Assembly (NCBI RefSeq): GCF_004403945.1
Contig: NZ_SOHM01000025.1
Location: forward strand, 64,205-128,204
Origin: Cryobacterium lactosi
GTDB lineage: Bacteria; Actinomycetota; Actinomycetes; Actinomycetales; Microbacteriaceae
Length of the DNA stretch: 64,000 nt
Direction of reading: 5' to 3'
This document shows, one piece after another, positions 51,275 through 62,774 of this stretch. A program made the position numbers and the translations under genes. Positions within the stretch are counted from its first letter, which is position 1; every line of letters starts with the position of its first letter. The notes beneath the pieces are model-generated. The model was not told the DNA's origin and ran no database searches. It saw only the letters and a list, made by a program, of their open reading frames with translations.

Positions 51275-53899
51275 ATGGACAATTCACCATTGGGTGGGAA
51301 TCTCAATTCCGGAGACGATTCCGGAGCGAGCGCGGCCGGCGCAGACGGTACCGACAGCGCCGACAGCGAGGATCGTGGAGACGGCACTCCGGGCGCCGCG
51401 CTGCCGACAGCGCCGACCGGACCGACCGTGGGCACCCGCCTCGCATCCCTGGTGCGGGGAGTGCCCGGCGAGCGATTCCTCGCCGCCGCGGTCGCCTCGG
51501 CAGTGGTCTATGCAGCAGCCTGGCTGTTGACGCTGGTTTTCACCCTGCTCGTGTTCGTGGCCGCCGCGGACGCCGACCTTGACTGGGGTCTGGCCTTCCA
51601 GGCTCCCGCCCAGATCGTGGGTCTGGCGGTTGCCGGCACGCTCACCGTCGGCGCCACCGTCATGGGAATCTCGGCGTCGGTCTCGGTGCTCTGGCTTCCG
51701 TTGCTGGTCACCGCCTTCCTCATCATCGCGACCGCGTTCGTCGCCCGCAGGGACGAACGGATCGCGCAGAGCCCGACTCGCGGCATCCGGTGGATGCTTT
51801 CGGGACTCAGCGGTGTCGTGCTGGCGCTCCTGGTCGTCGTCATCGCGGCCGTCACGCCGCTGGCCTACTCGCTCGGTGACGGTTCCGACACCGGGTTCGG
51901 TGTCCTGACCGGAAGCGGCGGGGCCTCCTCGGCGTCGATCACCGCGTTCCTCGGCGCTCTCGTTCTGGGCACCCTCGCTTCGTATCTGGCCCGGGCCCGG
52001 GTGGCCCGACGGGCCGCCGGCATCACGCCCGCGGTCGTGGCGCCGGCCGCCACATCCGCCTTCGCGGCGGTGCGCTCGACCCTGCCGGTGGTCGGCCTGC
52101 ACTTCGGCGTGCTCGCCACGTTGATCACAGTGGTGCTGCTGATCTGGTCGGTGGTGAACGGTGGCGTCAACGCGCTTCTCACCGCATTCTTCTGGTTGCC
52201 GACCGCGGTGGTCGACAGCCTGGGCCTGGTGAACCTGGTACCGGTCACGCTCGGCGGTTCTCTGGCAGCGTTGAGCGGGCTGACCGGGTCACCGGCCAAT
52301 CTCTGGATGCCCACCGAACTGCCCGCATGGGCGACGGTGCTCATCCTGGTGGTGAACGTGCTGCTCATCCTGGTGACGGGGACCGTGCTGCGCTTGCGAC
52401 GCGCACAGCTGCGGTTGTCTGCGGCCATGTCGTGGGCCACCACGGTGGTGTCGTTCGCCATTGCCGGCATCGGGATCTCCATCCTGGGCACCGTCGCGGG
52501 CTGGACGAGTGTCGACATGGCCGGTGCTGAGGGCCTGGACGGCCTTCTCGGGGGTGCCGGTTCGCTGATCGAAGGCGCGGGTGCCGCCTCGGGCACCGTC
52601 GGGTTGGCGGGGTGGACGTTCATGGTCTTCGCGGCACTCGGCGCCCTCGTCGAGGTCGTTGCGCTGTTCGCGGCTCCGGCCCTCCTGCAGCTGCTGCCCG
52701 CACCCGTTCTGGCGAGGTGGGCCAAGCTCACCGGATTGGTCGGCGTGCCGTTCGCCGTGCCTGGCACTTACGTGGTGCCGGAAGCGATCGAGGTTCCGGT
52801 CACCAGTGACTCTCCAGCGGACGGCGCCGTTCCTCTCGCACGGGATGTGCCCGTCGTCAGCGATGCTCCCGTCGTCACAGGGGCGCCCGTTGTTGTGCCG
52901 ATGACTCCCGAGAAGAAGCGTCAGGTGCGAATTATGCTCGCCGCCGTTGCCGGGGCCGTGGTTGTCGTCCTCGGCGCATCCATTGCCGTGTCGATCGTCA
53001 ATCAGATGGTGTACAACCCGGAGAACCAGGTCGAAAGCTATCTGGACGCGATCGTTGACGGTGACGCATCGGCGGCGCTGGCACTCGGCGATGTCGACGC
53101 CTCGGCTCAGGAGCGCGTTCTGCTCACCGACAAGGTCCTGACGGCCACCAAGGGCAGGATCACCGGTTACACGATCACCGATGTCACCATCACCGGCGAC
53201 ACCGCTGTGGTGACGGCCAATGTCGACCAGGACGGTGTGAAGGACGAAGCGGCCTACCAGCTGCAGAAGTCCGGAACGACGGCCCTGTTCTTCAACAACT
53301 GGACCATGGAACCGGTCTGGCTGCCAACGGTGTCGATCGTGGTTTCGCCCGGCATCGAAACGATCGATGTCAACGGCACCGCACTCGAACTGAGCGCCGA
53401 GGTCCAGGAGAGCGGCTACCTGGAGGTCCCGGCCTTCGCCGGAGACTACGTTATCGGCAGTGCCGGGGACGACGAGTGGCTGGCCGCCGAGCCGCAGACG
53501 GTTCAGGTGGGAGTTGACACCGCGTCGAGCAGCGCACAACTGAGCCTCGAGCCGACCGCCAAGTTCGCGGCGAGCATCGATGAGCAGGTGGCCGAATACC
53601 TGGCCGGTTGTGTGGCGCAGAAGTCGCTGTACGCCGACAACTGCCCGATCTACGTCTTCGACTACGGCACAATCACCGATGTCGTGTGGAGCATCGACGA
53701 ACCCGCCGTGACGTCCATGGGCAGCACGTACGGCGGCGAATGGTACGTCTCCACCGACGACCGTGGCTCGGCCACCGTGACCTACACGAACACGGACTAT
53801 CGCGGCCAGGTGGTCCCGGAGACGGCCACCGTGGACTTCTCCATCAACGGCATCGTCGAAATGGTCGACGGCGCCCCGGTGTTCTCGAGCGGATACTGA
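51275..53899 (+). CDS. Large polytopic membrane protein with C-terminal extracellular domain
   Basis: I do not know a function for this 874-residue protein. The N-terminus (residues 1-60) is Asp/Ser/Gly-rich. About ten or eleven hydrophobic helices follow between 70 and 500. Near residue 545 the sequence EKKRQVRIMLAAVAGAVVVVLGASIAVSIVNQMVY gives one more helix preceded by a basic stop-transfer signal. The last 290 residues are extracytoplasmic and begin with VESYLDAIVDGDASAALALGD, the pattern of TcaA-like or Mce-associated domains, followed by beta-rich repeats. ATG at 51275 has GGGGGAAG upstream. It is a single gene, perhaps involved in the cell envelope. Confidence 0.8.
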   Translation: MDNSPLGGNLNSGDDSGASAAGADGTDSADSEDRGDGTPGAALPTAPTGPTVGTRLASLVRGVPGERFLAAAVASAVVYAAAWLLTLVFTLLVFVAAADADLDWGLAFQAPAQIVGLAVAGTLTVGATVMGISASVSVLWLPLLVTAFLIIATAFVARRDERIAQSPTRGIRWMLSGLSGVVLALLVVVIAAVTPLAYSLGDGSDTGFGVLTGSGGASSASITAFLGALVLGTLASYLARARVARRAAGITPAVVAPAATSAFAAVRSTLPVVGLHFGVLATLITVVLLIWSVVNGGVNALLTAFFWLPTAVVDSLGLVNLVPVTLGGSLAALSGLTGSPANLWMPTELPAWATVLILVVNVLLILVTGTVLRLRRAQLRLSAAMSWATTVVSFAIAGIGISILGTVAGWTSVDMAGAEGLDGLLGGAGSLIEGAGAASGTVGLAGWTFMVFAALGALVEVVALFAAPALLQLLPAPVLARWAKLTGLVGVPFAVPGTYVVPEAIEVPVTSDSPADGAVPLARDVPVVSDAPVVTGAPVVVPMTPEKKRQVRIMLAAVAGAVVVVLGASIAVSIVNQMVYNPENQVESYLDAIVDGDASAALALGDVDASAQERVLLTDKVLTATKGRITGYTITDVTITGDTAVVTANVDQDGVKDEAAYQLQKSGTTALFFNNWTMEPVWLPTVSIVVSPGIETIDVNGTALELSAEVQESGYLEVPAFAGDYVIGSAGDDEWLAAEPQTVQVGVDTASSSAQLSLEPTAKFAASIDEQVAEYLAGCVAQKSLYADNCPIYVFDYGTITDVVWSIDEPAVTSMGSTYGGEWYVSTDDRGSATVTYTNTDYRGQVVPETATVDFSINGIVEMVDGAPVFSSGY

Positions 53900-53926
53900 C
53901 CGGCCGGGCACTGGCATGCTGGACGG

Positions 53927-54415
53927 ATGACTGAAGCTGTTTTCGACCTACCCGGCGGACCATTCACCCTGCGCCGGGCGGTCGCCGGGGACGAGGCCGC
54001 GATCGTCGGCCTGCTCGCCGACGACCGGCTGCGCTCCAGCGAGGAATCCACCGCGCCGGAGGACCTCGCGCCGTACCTTGCGGCCTTCGAGGCGATCAGC
54101 CAATTGGCCGATCAGTTCCTCGTGGTCGTCGACGATCCCGCCGGGAACGTGGTGGCCACTCAGCAGCTCACCGTGTTGCCCGGGCTCGCTCGTTCCGGCG
54201 CCACCCGGCTGCAGATCGAGGCCGTGCGGGTGAGCGCGACTTTGCGCGGCAACGGCCTGGGCAGCGCGATGCTGTCCTGGGCCGTCGAGTACGGTCGCGG
54301 CCGAGGTTGCCGGCTGGTGCAACTCACCTCCGACGCCTCGCGCCTGGATGCTCATCGCTTCTACGAACGCCTCGGCTTCGCCCCGTCCCACCTGGGTTTC
54401 AAACTGCTCCTCTAG
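53927..54415 (+). CDS. GNAT-family N-acetyltransferase
   Basis: A 162-residue acetyltransferase. GATRLQIEAVRVSATLRGNGLGSAMLSWAVEYGRGRGCRLVQLTSDASRLDAHRFYERLGF (about residues 90-150) contains the acetyl-CoA loop R-G-N-G-L-G and the C-terminal HRFYERLGF element, an arrangement common in small-molecule or antibiotic acetyltransferases. The substrate is unknown. The stop codon is the first base triplet of a 17-base tandem repeat. Confidence 0.9.
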   Translation: MTEAVFDLPGGPFTLRRAVAGDEAAIVGLLADDRLRSSEESTAPEDLAPYLAAFEAISQLADQFLVVVDDPAGNVVATQQLTVLPGLARSGATRLQIEAVRVSATLRGNGLGSAMLSWAVEYGRGRGCRLVQLTSDASRLDAHRFYERLGFAPSHLGFKLLL

Positions 54416-54463
54416 TTTCTGAAACGGCCTAGTTTCTAGCACCGCGTAGTTGCTAGAACGGCG
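54413..54463 (+). repeat. 17-bp tandem repeat beginning at a stop codon
   Basis: Three 17-base units start with TAG: TAGTTTCTGAAACGGCC (54413), TAGTTTCTAGCACCGCG (54430) and TAGTTGCTAGAACGGCG (54447). The first TAG is the stop codon of the acetyltransferase, and the last unit runs into the 3' end of the broken HNH gene on the other strand. Confidence 0.82.
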
Positions 54464-56073
54464 GGTCCTCGGGGACTGGTGCTGTCGGTGTCCGGGTTGG
54501 CCGGTGCCGGGGCGGCATCAGGTAGCTTTCCTCCGCGGGCCGTTTCCGGCTTTTCGGACCCACGACCGGTGCTTGTGGTCGGGGTGGTCCCATCGGGTTG
54601 GCCGGGTCGGTGCGGTAGCTGCGTTTCCCGGGGGAGGTCCAGAGCAGGATTCCGCCTGGTTCCTGGGTGACCTGCCAGTGGGAGAGGTGTTTGAGTCTGT
54701 GGTGGGGTTCGCAGAGGTGGGCGAGGTTGTCGCAGTCGGTCTTCCCGCCGCCGGCCCAGTCTTCGGTGTGGTGACGTCGGACTTCACCGCGGGCCTTGAG
54801 CAGCCGGGGAATCGGCAGGTTTCGTCGCGCACCCGCAGCCATGTCTTCATGGCTTTGGTGTTCTTGTGCTGGGTTTTGCCCAGCGAGAGTACGACCCCGG
54901 TTTCGGGGTGGGTTAGCAGCCGGGTGAAGCTGGGGGCGTGTCCGGCGATCTGCCGGGCGTTCTCGGGGGAGATCGGCCCGTAGCCTTCGAGGGTGGCGGG
55001 TTCCTCGTCCAGGCCGAGGAGGGTGAGCACGGGCACGGTGATCATCACGGTGCCGCGGATCCCGGCGCCCATTCCGTCCGGGGTGATGCCGTCCAGCAGC
55101 AGGGCGCGGGTGATGTCGGCGCGGAGCTGGTCGAGGGTGCGTTTCTTCTCCTCCGCATCCACATTCACCTCCGCATCCAGGTCCATAGGGGCGGGGTCGC
55201 CGGCTTTCTTCAGGTTCCCCGCCATGGAGTTGATCCGGTCGTAGGCGGCTTTGGTGTCGTGGGCGGTGCCGTACCAGTGCAACCAGCCCATCCCGTCCGG
55301 CGCCGCCTCCCACCGGCTGTGCCTTTCGGCGAGGGCATTGGTGGTGCGGGTCACGATGGATTCCGGGTGCAGCCTTTCCCGGAGCCGGCGGGCCCTGTCC
55401 GTGAACCGGCCACCGGGAGTCGCTTCGCGTCCGGCAGGACTTTCTCTTCGAAGGCCTCCTGGTCTTCGGTGGGCAGGGTGCGCATCTGGTCGATGAGCAC
55501 GGTGGCGTGCCGGTAGCTGATCTCCCCGCTGGAGAGCGCGTTAAAGGTCGCCGGGGCTGACAGCAGCCAGAGGGACTGCTCCATCAGGTGTTCCACGGTG
55601 CGTTCGTGCATCCGGAGCAGGCACGCGGTTTCGCTCACGATGGTGCGGCGGGCCACCTCCCGGTCCTCCCACCGGCCATAGAAGGCTGCGCGGGCCTGGT
55701 CCTCGGTCAGGGTGGCCGCGTTCACGTCGGCCAGCCGGATGCTTTCCGGGTTGCCGTGCAGCCGGGAGGACACTTGCGGGTCCTCGCTCCAGCACTGCAG
55801 CTCCACGAGGAACTCGGCCTGCCGGGCCTGCGCGTGGGCGATGGCCCGGGCCTCGGCCGCGATCAGTGCGGTGCGGCGGGCCAGCTCCGTGCAGACCAAC
55901 TCGTCCAAGGTCGGATTGGGAACGTATGGCTCGGCCGGTTCGGCCGCGGTGGACTCCGCCGACCCAGCTTGCACCGGGTCGACAGGAGCGGGGGTGTTGC
56001 CAGGTGGAGCGGACTCCGGAGAGTAATGGTCATCATCCGGAGTGGGCGGTGTTGCCTGGTCGGGGTTACTCAT
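54453..56073 (-). pseudogene. HNH endonuclease with DUF222 domain, two frameshifts
   Basis: Three successive frames on the minus strand make up one actinobacterial DUF222/HNH protein of about 540 residues. Frame 1 (56073 to about 55408) holds the N-terminal DUF222 region. A missing C near 55405-55412 shifts it; the next frame begins with RFTDRARRLRERLHPESIVTRTTNALAERHS and continues through MGWLHWYGTAHDTKAAYDRI to CRFPGCSRPAVKSDV. A missing G near 54770-54774 shifts it again; the last frame gives HTEDWAGGGKTDCDNLAHLCEPHHRLKHLSHW, the HNH core. Both lesions are single-base deletions (relative to the expected reading). These genes are repeated in Microbacteriaceae genomes, so this is probably a dead copy unless the assembly has errors. 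Confidence 0.88.
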
Positions 56074-56259
56074 AGTGAGATCGTCTCACCTACCACCGAC
56101 ACTGCCGCCCCCCGCGGGCACACCCCAGCCGACTCATCCGCGAACCGTGAGAAAGGCACCGAAAATCGCGAAAACATGGGGCTCAACTCACAGTTCGCGA
56201 GGGGGAGCAGGTCAGATAGACTGCACTCTCAGAAGCAGCAAACTGAATATCGGGCCACA
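56074..56259. other. Upstream region of the gcv operon before the riboswitch
   Basis: This part of the 500-base gap between the HNH remnant and gcvT contains a 61-base palindromic element (56139-56199). No reading frame is convincing. The promoter for gcvT must lie here or in the element, but I could not assign -35 and -10 boxes with confidence. Confidence 0.5.
56139..56199. repeat. 61-bp palindromic element, copy 1 (degenerate)
   Basis: The element starts with CGCGAACCGTGAGAAAGGCA and ends with CTCAACTCACAGTTCGCG. Outer arms CGCGAAC/GTTCGCG match the copy at 61204-61264, the length is identical and internal blocks such as TGAGAAA, CCGAAAA and GGGGCT are shared at the same places. The central stem is no longer perfect. 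Confidence 0.75.
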
Positions 56260-56505
56260 CGGTCGATGCGGGAGAGTTCGACGTCGTCAAGACGAGCGAA
56301 CACCGAAGGAGCAATCCTCCCCGACAATCTCTCAGGTACTCGTACCGCATCGAACGGGCCACTCTGAAAAGCGGATGAGCACAGCGCGTCCGGGCCTCGC
56401 CTCGCGGGATCCGGTCAGAACTGCCAAGTCCCGCCCATGGTGAAAGCCGGCGTCGTGCAAGCGACCCGGCGAAGCTCTCAGGCCAGACGACAGAGGGGGA
56501 GTTCC
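56260..56505 (+). promoter_or_regulatory. Tandem glycine riboswitch
   Basis: Two glycine aptamers in series lie upstream of gcvT. Aptamer 1 is marked by GCGGGAGAGTTC (56268), CACCGAAGGAGCAATCCTCC (56301) and ATCTCTCAGG (56327), then ACTCTGAAAAGCGG (56361). Aptamer 2 is marked by GGTGAAAGCCGG (56439), CGAAGCTCTCAGG (56470) and GACAGAGGGGGAG (56488). The CTCTCAGG and GACAGAGG blocks are the conserved core of the family. Binding of glycine is expected to turn on the cleavage operon. Between it and gcvT two stems can form (56509-56526 region GGGGTTCG/CGAGCCCC and 56537-56557 CGTCGGGC/GCCCGGCG), which are candidates for the expression platform. Confidence 0.88.
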
Positions 56506-56573
56506 CAACGGGGTTCGAACGAGCCCCGGAGCAACTCGTCGGGCAGGTAGCCCGGCGACGAACCGGAGAACTC

Positions 56574-57749
56574 ATGACCTCGGCCAGCCCTGACCTCACC
56601 CCCTCCTCGAACGAGCCTGCCCCGACCAGCGCCGCGACCGAACGGTTCTCGCCCCTGCACGCCGCGCACGTGGCCGCCGGCGCCAGTTTCACCGACTTCG
56701 CCGGCTGGCAGATGCCCGTGCGCTATTCCAGCGACCTCGCCGAGCACCACGCCGTGCGCAAGGCCGCTGGTCTGTTCGACCTGTCCCACATGGCCGAGAT
56801 CCGGGTCAGCGGCCCGCAGGCCGGCGAGTTCCTCGACCACGCCCTGGCCGGCCAGCTCTCGGTGATTGACCTTATGCAGGCCAAGTACAGCCTGCTGCTC
56901 AATTCCCGCGGCGGCATCATCGACGACCTCGTCGTCTATCGCACCGGAGAGACCGAGTTCCTCGTGGTCGCCAACGCCGGCAACCACGACCAGGCCCTCG
57001 ACGCCCTCACCGCCCGAGCCGCCCGGTTCGACGTGACCGTCACCGACGAGAGCGATGACACCGCCCTCATCGCCGTGCAGGGCCCCAACGCCCTCGCCAT
57101 CGTGCAGGCCACCGCTGGTCTCAGCGTTGACGGCGATCTGGCCGGCCTCCGCTACTACCGCTCGATGACCGGCGGATTTGCCGGCTCCCCGGTACTCATC
57201 GCCCGCACCGGCTACACCGGCGAGGACGGCTTCGAGCTCTACCTGCCGAACGCCGCCGCCCTCGCCCTCTGGGACGCGATCGTCGTCGCCGGCGCCCCGC
57301 ATGACCTGGTTCCGGCCGGTCTCGCCAGCCGCGACACGCTGCGCCTCGAAGCGGGCATGCCGCTTTACGGTCACGAGCTGACCACATCCACCTACCCCGC
57401 CCAGGCCGGCCTCGGCCGGGTTGTCAACCTCGCCAAGCCAACCGACTTCGTCGGTCGCACCGCCAGCGAGGAAGGACCCGCCGGCGACGCCCCCGTGCTC
57501 GTCGGCCTGGTCTCCGCCGGCAAGCGCGCCGGTCGCGCCGGCTACCAGATCTTCCGCAGCCCCGACGCCACCGAAGCAGAGGGTGTCATCACGAGTGGCG
57601 CACTCTCGCCCACCCTCGGTTACCCGATCGCCATGGCATACCTGCCGCCGGCGCTGGCCCGACTCGACACCGAGGTGTTCATCGACGTGCGCGGTACGCG
57701 TGCGCCGGCCACGGTGATCGCCCTGCCGTTCTACAAGCGCCGCAAATAG
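56574..57749 (+). CDS. gcvT: Glycine cleavage system T protein (aminomethyltransferase)
   Basis: A 391-residue tetrahydrofolate-dependent aminomethyltransferase: it takes the aminomethyl group from lipoyl-GcvH, releases ammonia and forms methylene-THF. It carries SFTDFAGWQMPVRYSSDLAEHHAVRKAAGLFDLSHMAEI (about residues 41-79), LIARTGYTGEDGFELYLPN near 203-221 and GLASRDTLRLEAGMPLYGHEL near 246-266. The first 25 residues are a variable Ser/Pro extension. It is the first gene of gcvT-gcvH-gcvP behind the riboswitch. Confidence 0.96.
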   Translation: MTSASPDLTPSSNEPAPTSAATERFSPLHAAHVAAGASFTDFAGWQMPVRYSSDLAEHHAVRKAAGLFDLSHMAEIRVSGPQAGEFLDHALAGQLSVIDLMQAKYSLLLNSRGGIIDDLVVYRTGETEFLVVANAGNHDQALDALTARAARFDVTVTDESDDTALIAVQGPNALAIVQATAGLSVDGDLAGLRYYRSMTGGFAGSPVLIARTGYTGEDGFELYLPNAAALALWDAIVVAGAPHDLVPAGLASRDTLRLEAGMPLYGHELTTSTYPAQAGLGRVVNLAKPTDFVGRTASEEGPAGDAPVLVGLVSAGKRAGRAGYQIFRSPDATEAEGVITSGALSPTLGYPIAMAYLPPALARLDTEVFIDVRGTRAPATVIALPFYKRRK

Positions 57750-57760
57750 CGCAACTGCGC

Positions 57761-57786
57761 GCGGATGCCCGGCCCCGGGCATCCGC
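57761..57786 (+). other. Hairpin between gcvT and gcvH
   Basis: GCGGATGCCCGG pairs perfectly with CCGGGCATCCGC around a two-base CC spacer, 11 bases after the gcvT stop. It may attenuate or process the message between gcvT and gcvH. It has no T-run. Confidence 0.65.
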
Positions 57787-57863
57787 ACACCCGATGTCGC
57801 GCCGCCGCGCATCGCCCCTGAACTGATCCACCCCCTGTGATCGCCCCTTTGAGAGGAAACCCC

Positions 57864-58235
57864 ATGGCAGACAAGACCGAACTCCAGTACACAGCAGAGC
57901 ACGAATGGGTGCTCGTTGACGGCGACACCGCCACCGTCGGTATCACCGCCTACGCCGCCGACAAGCTCGGCGACGTGGTCTTCGTTGAGCTGCCCGAGGT
58001 GGGCAGCGCCGTCGCCGCCGGCACCGTCGTCGGCGAGATCGAGTCGACCAAGTCGGTCGGCGAACTCTTCGCCCCCATCAACGGCACCGTCGCCGAGATC
58101 AACGACGCCGTCGTCGACAGCCCCGAACTCGTCAACAGCGACCCGCTCGGCGCGGGCTGGCTCATCAAGGTGACCTTCGAGACCCTCCCCACCCTGCTCA
58201 GCTACGCCGAGTACTCCGCCATCATCGGCGAATAA
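57864..58235 (+). CDS. gcvH: Glycine cleavage system H protein
   Basis: A 123-residue lipoyl carrier protein that shuttles the aminomethyl group between P, T and L proteins. The lipoylated lysine lies in [14 protein letters not shown] (Lys near residue 63), and [36 protein letters not shown] is the family N-terminal part. ATG at 57864 with GAGAGGAAAC upstream is the start; the longer frame to 57837 has no ribosome site. Confidence 0.97.
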   Translation: MADKTELQYTAEHEWVLVDGDTATVGITAYAADKLGDVVFVELPEVGSAVAAGTVVGEIESTKSVGELFAPINGTVAEINDAVVDSPELVNSDPLGAGWLIKVTFETLPTLLSYAEYSAIIGE

Positions 58236-58297
58236 CCTCACCCGATTCCTCCAGACCCGACCTGACCTGACCGACCCCGGAAAGAGCCTCTCCACAC

Positions 58298-61195
<2,898 letters not shown>

Positions 61196-61203
61196 ATCCC
61201 CGT

Positions 61204-61264
61204 CGCGAACTGAGAGAAAAGCCCCGAAAACGTCACGTTTTCGGGGCTTTTCTCACGGTTCGCG
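61204..61264 (+). terminator. Terminator after gcvP = 61-bp palindromic element, copy 2
   Basis: A perfect 19-base stem (61214-61232 with 61236-61254, core GCCCCGAAAACG / CGTTTTCGGGGC) closes on TCA and is flanked by outer arms CGCGAAC (61204-61210) and GTTCGCG (61258-61264) with three unpaired bases on each side. It begins eight bases after the gcvP stop and stands before the convergent CPBP gene, so it can stop transcription from both sides. Confidence 0.88.
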
Positions 61265-61267
61265 GTA

Positions 61268-62083
61268 CTAGGAGGCGGGGGTCAGGAGGGCGGGCCACCA
61301 GAGGACCGCCAGGGGGTAACCGACGAACGAGAGGATGTCGAGCACCCAGTGTGCGATCACCAGCGGCATCACCCGGCCCCAACGCAGGTAGCACCAGCCG
61401 AAGACGACACCCATCAGTGCGTTGCCCACGAAGGGGCCGATGCCCTGGTAGAGGTGGTAGCTGCCGCGCAGCAGTGCCGCCGAGACGATGATGGTCCAGG
61501 CGTTCCAGCCCAGCTCCTTCAGCCGGGTGAACAGGTAGCCCACCACGATGACTTCCTCCACCAGCGCACTGCGGAGCGCGGAGAACACCAGGATCGGGAT
61601 GGTCCACCAGAAGGTGTCCAGCGGTGACGGCACCACGGCCACGGTGAAGCCGAGCGCCCGGCCGGCCAGATAGAGACCGAGACCCGGGATGCCGATGATG
61701 AGCAGCAGCGCCCCGCCGCGCAGCAGGTCCCGGCGCGGCTGGGTGAAATCCACGCCGAGTCGCCGGAAAGAGCTGCGGCCCGGCTGCCAGAGCAGGTAGA
61801 GCACCAGGGCCACCGGGAACAACGCGAAGGCGATGCCGAGGAACTGGTAGGTGAGGTCGAGCCACTCCCGCGTCGACTGGGAACCGTTGATCGTGGCCGA
61901 CTGGTCGCCAAGGGCGACCTCCGCGGTCAGCCTGGAGATGATCGACACGACCGAGTACACCGCGGATGCGCCGAGCGAGAGCCCGAGCACGATAGCGATC
62001 TCCCAGCGCAGCCTGACCCGCACCGCAGCCGGGAAGACTGCGGAAGTCGGGCCGGCCGGCCCAACGGGCCTGGCGTCGCTCAT
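61268..62083 (-). CDS. CPBP-family intramembrane glutamic endopeptidase
   Basis: A 271-residue membrane protein of the CPBP/ABI family. Hydrophobic helices alternate with the motif SALRSALVEEVIVVGYLFTRLKELG (near 162-186), which holds the paired catalytic Glu and the Arg, then SAALLRGSYHLYQGIGPFVGNALMGVVFGWCYLRWG (near 194-229) with the second-motif His, and VIAHWVLDILSF with the third-motif His. Such proteins are CAAX-protease relatives and some give bacteriocin self-immunity. ATG at 62083 overlaps the stop of the upstream gene. Confidence 0.9.
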   Translation of the reverse strand: MSDARPVGPAGPTSAVFPAAVRVRLRWEIAIVLGLSLGASAVYSVVSIISRLTAEVALGDQSATINGSQSTREWLDLTYQFLGIAFALFPVALVLYLLWQPGRSSFRRLGVDFTQPRRDLLRGGALLLIIGIPGLGLYLAGRALGFTVAVVPSPLDTFWWTIPILVFSALRSALVEEVIVVGYLFTRLKELGWNAWTIIVSAALLRGSYHLYQGIGPFVGNALMGVVFGWCYLRWGRVMPLVIAHWVLDILSFVGYPLAVLWWPALLTPAS

Positions 62084-62472
62084 GCGGCGCCCGGCATCCG
62101 GCACGCGGGGGTGCCGCCGGGCAGCCGGTACCGGTACCGGGCTACCAGGCGATATCCGCCGTCCGCCATCCACGACCACGGCGGTACCGTGGCCAACCAG
62201 CCGAGCATGCGCAAAGCCGCATGCGGTTGGCCGCGCAACAAAGCCGCGACCGCTTCGGCACCGCCGTAGCGCCGCCCAGCGGTCACGAACCACACTCTGG
62301 ACCTGGCCTCCTCCTCTGTGAGCCCGAAGGCCCCGAGGTCGGCCCACTGGAATGGCACGGTCGCGGGCACCCTGGGCATGGTGCGCTCCAGCCACCGCAC
62401 GGCGGTCGTGCAGAAGCCGCAATCCCCATCGAAAATCAAGGTGGCGGGCCGTTCGGACAGGGGGTTCGACAT
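62080..62472 (-). CDS. DCC-family (DUF393) thiol-disulfide oxidoreductase-like protein
   Basis: A 130-residue thioredoxin-like protein. The motif TLIFDGDCGFCTTAVRWLERTM (about residues 11-32) has the D-x-D-C-G-F-C signature of the DCC family, whose members are thought to work in thiol redox chemistry. The last part, GGYRLVARYRYRLPG, is the usual end. The ATG at 62472 starts directly before the domain; the longer frame adds non-conserved residues. The stop overlaps the CPBP start by four bases, so the two are one operon. Confidence 0.9.
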   Translation of the reverse strand: MSNPLSERPATLIFDGDCGFCTTAVRWLERTMPRVPATVPFQWADLGAFGLTEEEARSRVWFVTAGRRYGGAEAVAALLRGQPHAALRMLGWLATVPPWSWMADGGYRLVARYRYRLPGGTPACRMPGAA

Positions 62473-62658
62473 CCCTCTATCTTGCGCCCTGACGGTTGCC
62501 CGGCGCACGCGCAAAGCTGAAACCGCTCTCATGAAATCGCTTGCACATGCTGCGGGGACCAAAGTCCCAAGCATCGTGAGAGATCCTCGCAAGATTCGCA
62601 GATAAAGCTGGAAATTTCCATCTCCGCGCAAGAATCGTGCGTCTTATGTTTCTGCTCG

Positions 62659-62675
62659 GTAACGTTTGCCGTTAC
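62659..62675. promoter_or_regulatory. Inverted repeat before the second binding-protein gene
   Basis: GTAACG-TTTGC-CGTTAC is a perfect six-base dyad with a five-base centre, located just before the likely -35 box. A repressor or activator could bind it. No regulator gene is next to it. Confidence 0.5.
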
Positions 62676-62678
62676 GTT

Positions 62679-62707
62679 TTGCACCGGGCGCGAGACCTAC
62701 CTAGGGT
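62679..62707 (+). promoter_or_regulatory. Probable sigma-A-type promoter of the oligopeptide-binding gene
   Basis: TTGCAC (62679-62684) and TAGGGT (62702-62707) are spaced by 17 bases, close to the vegetative consensus. The distance to the start codon is about 67 bases. Confidence 0.55.
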
Positions 62708-62774
62708 TTTGATAACTAGAGCACCGCTATGGTCACGAACCACTGCGGCGCCAACCCTTTGCACAGGAGGAATT

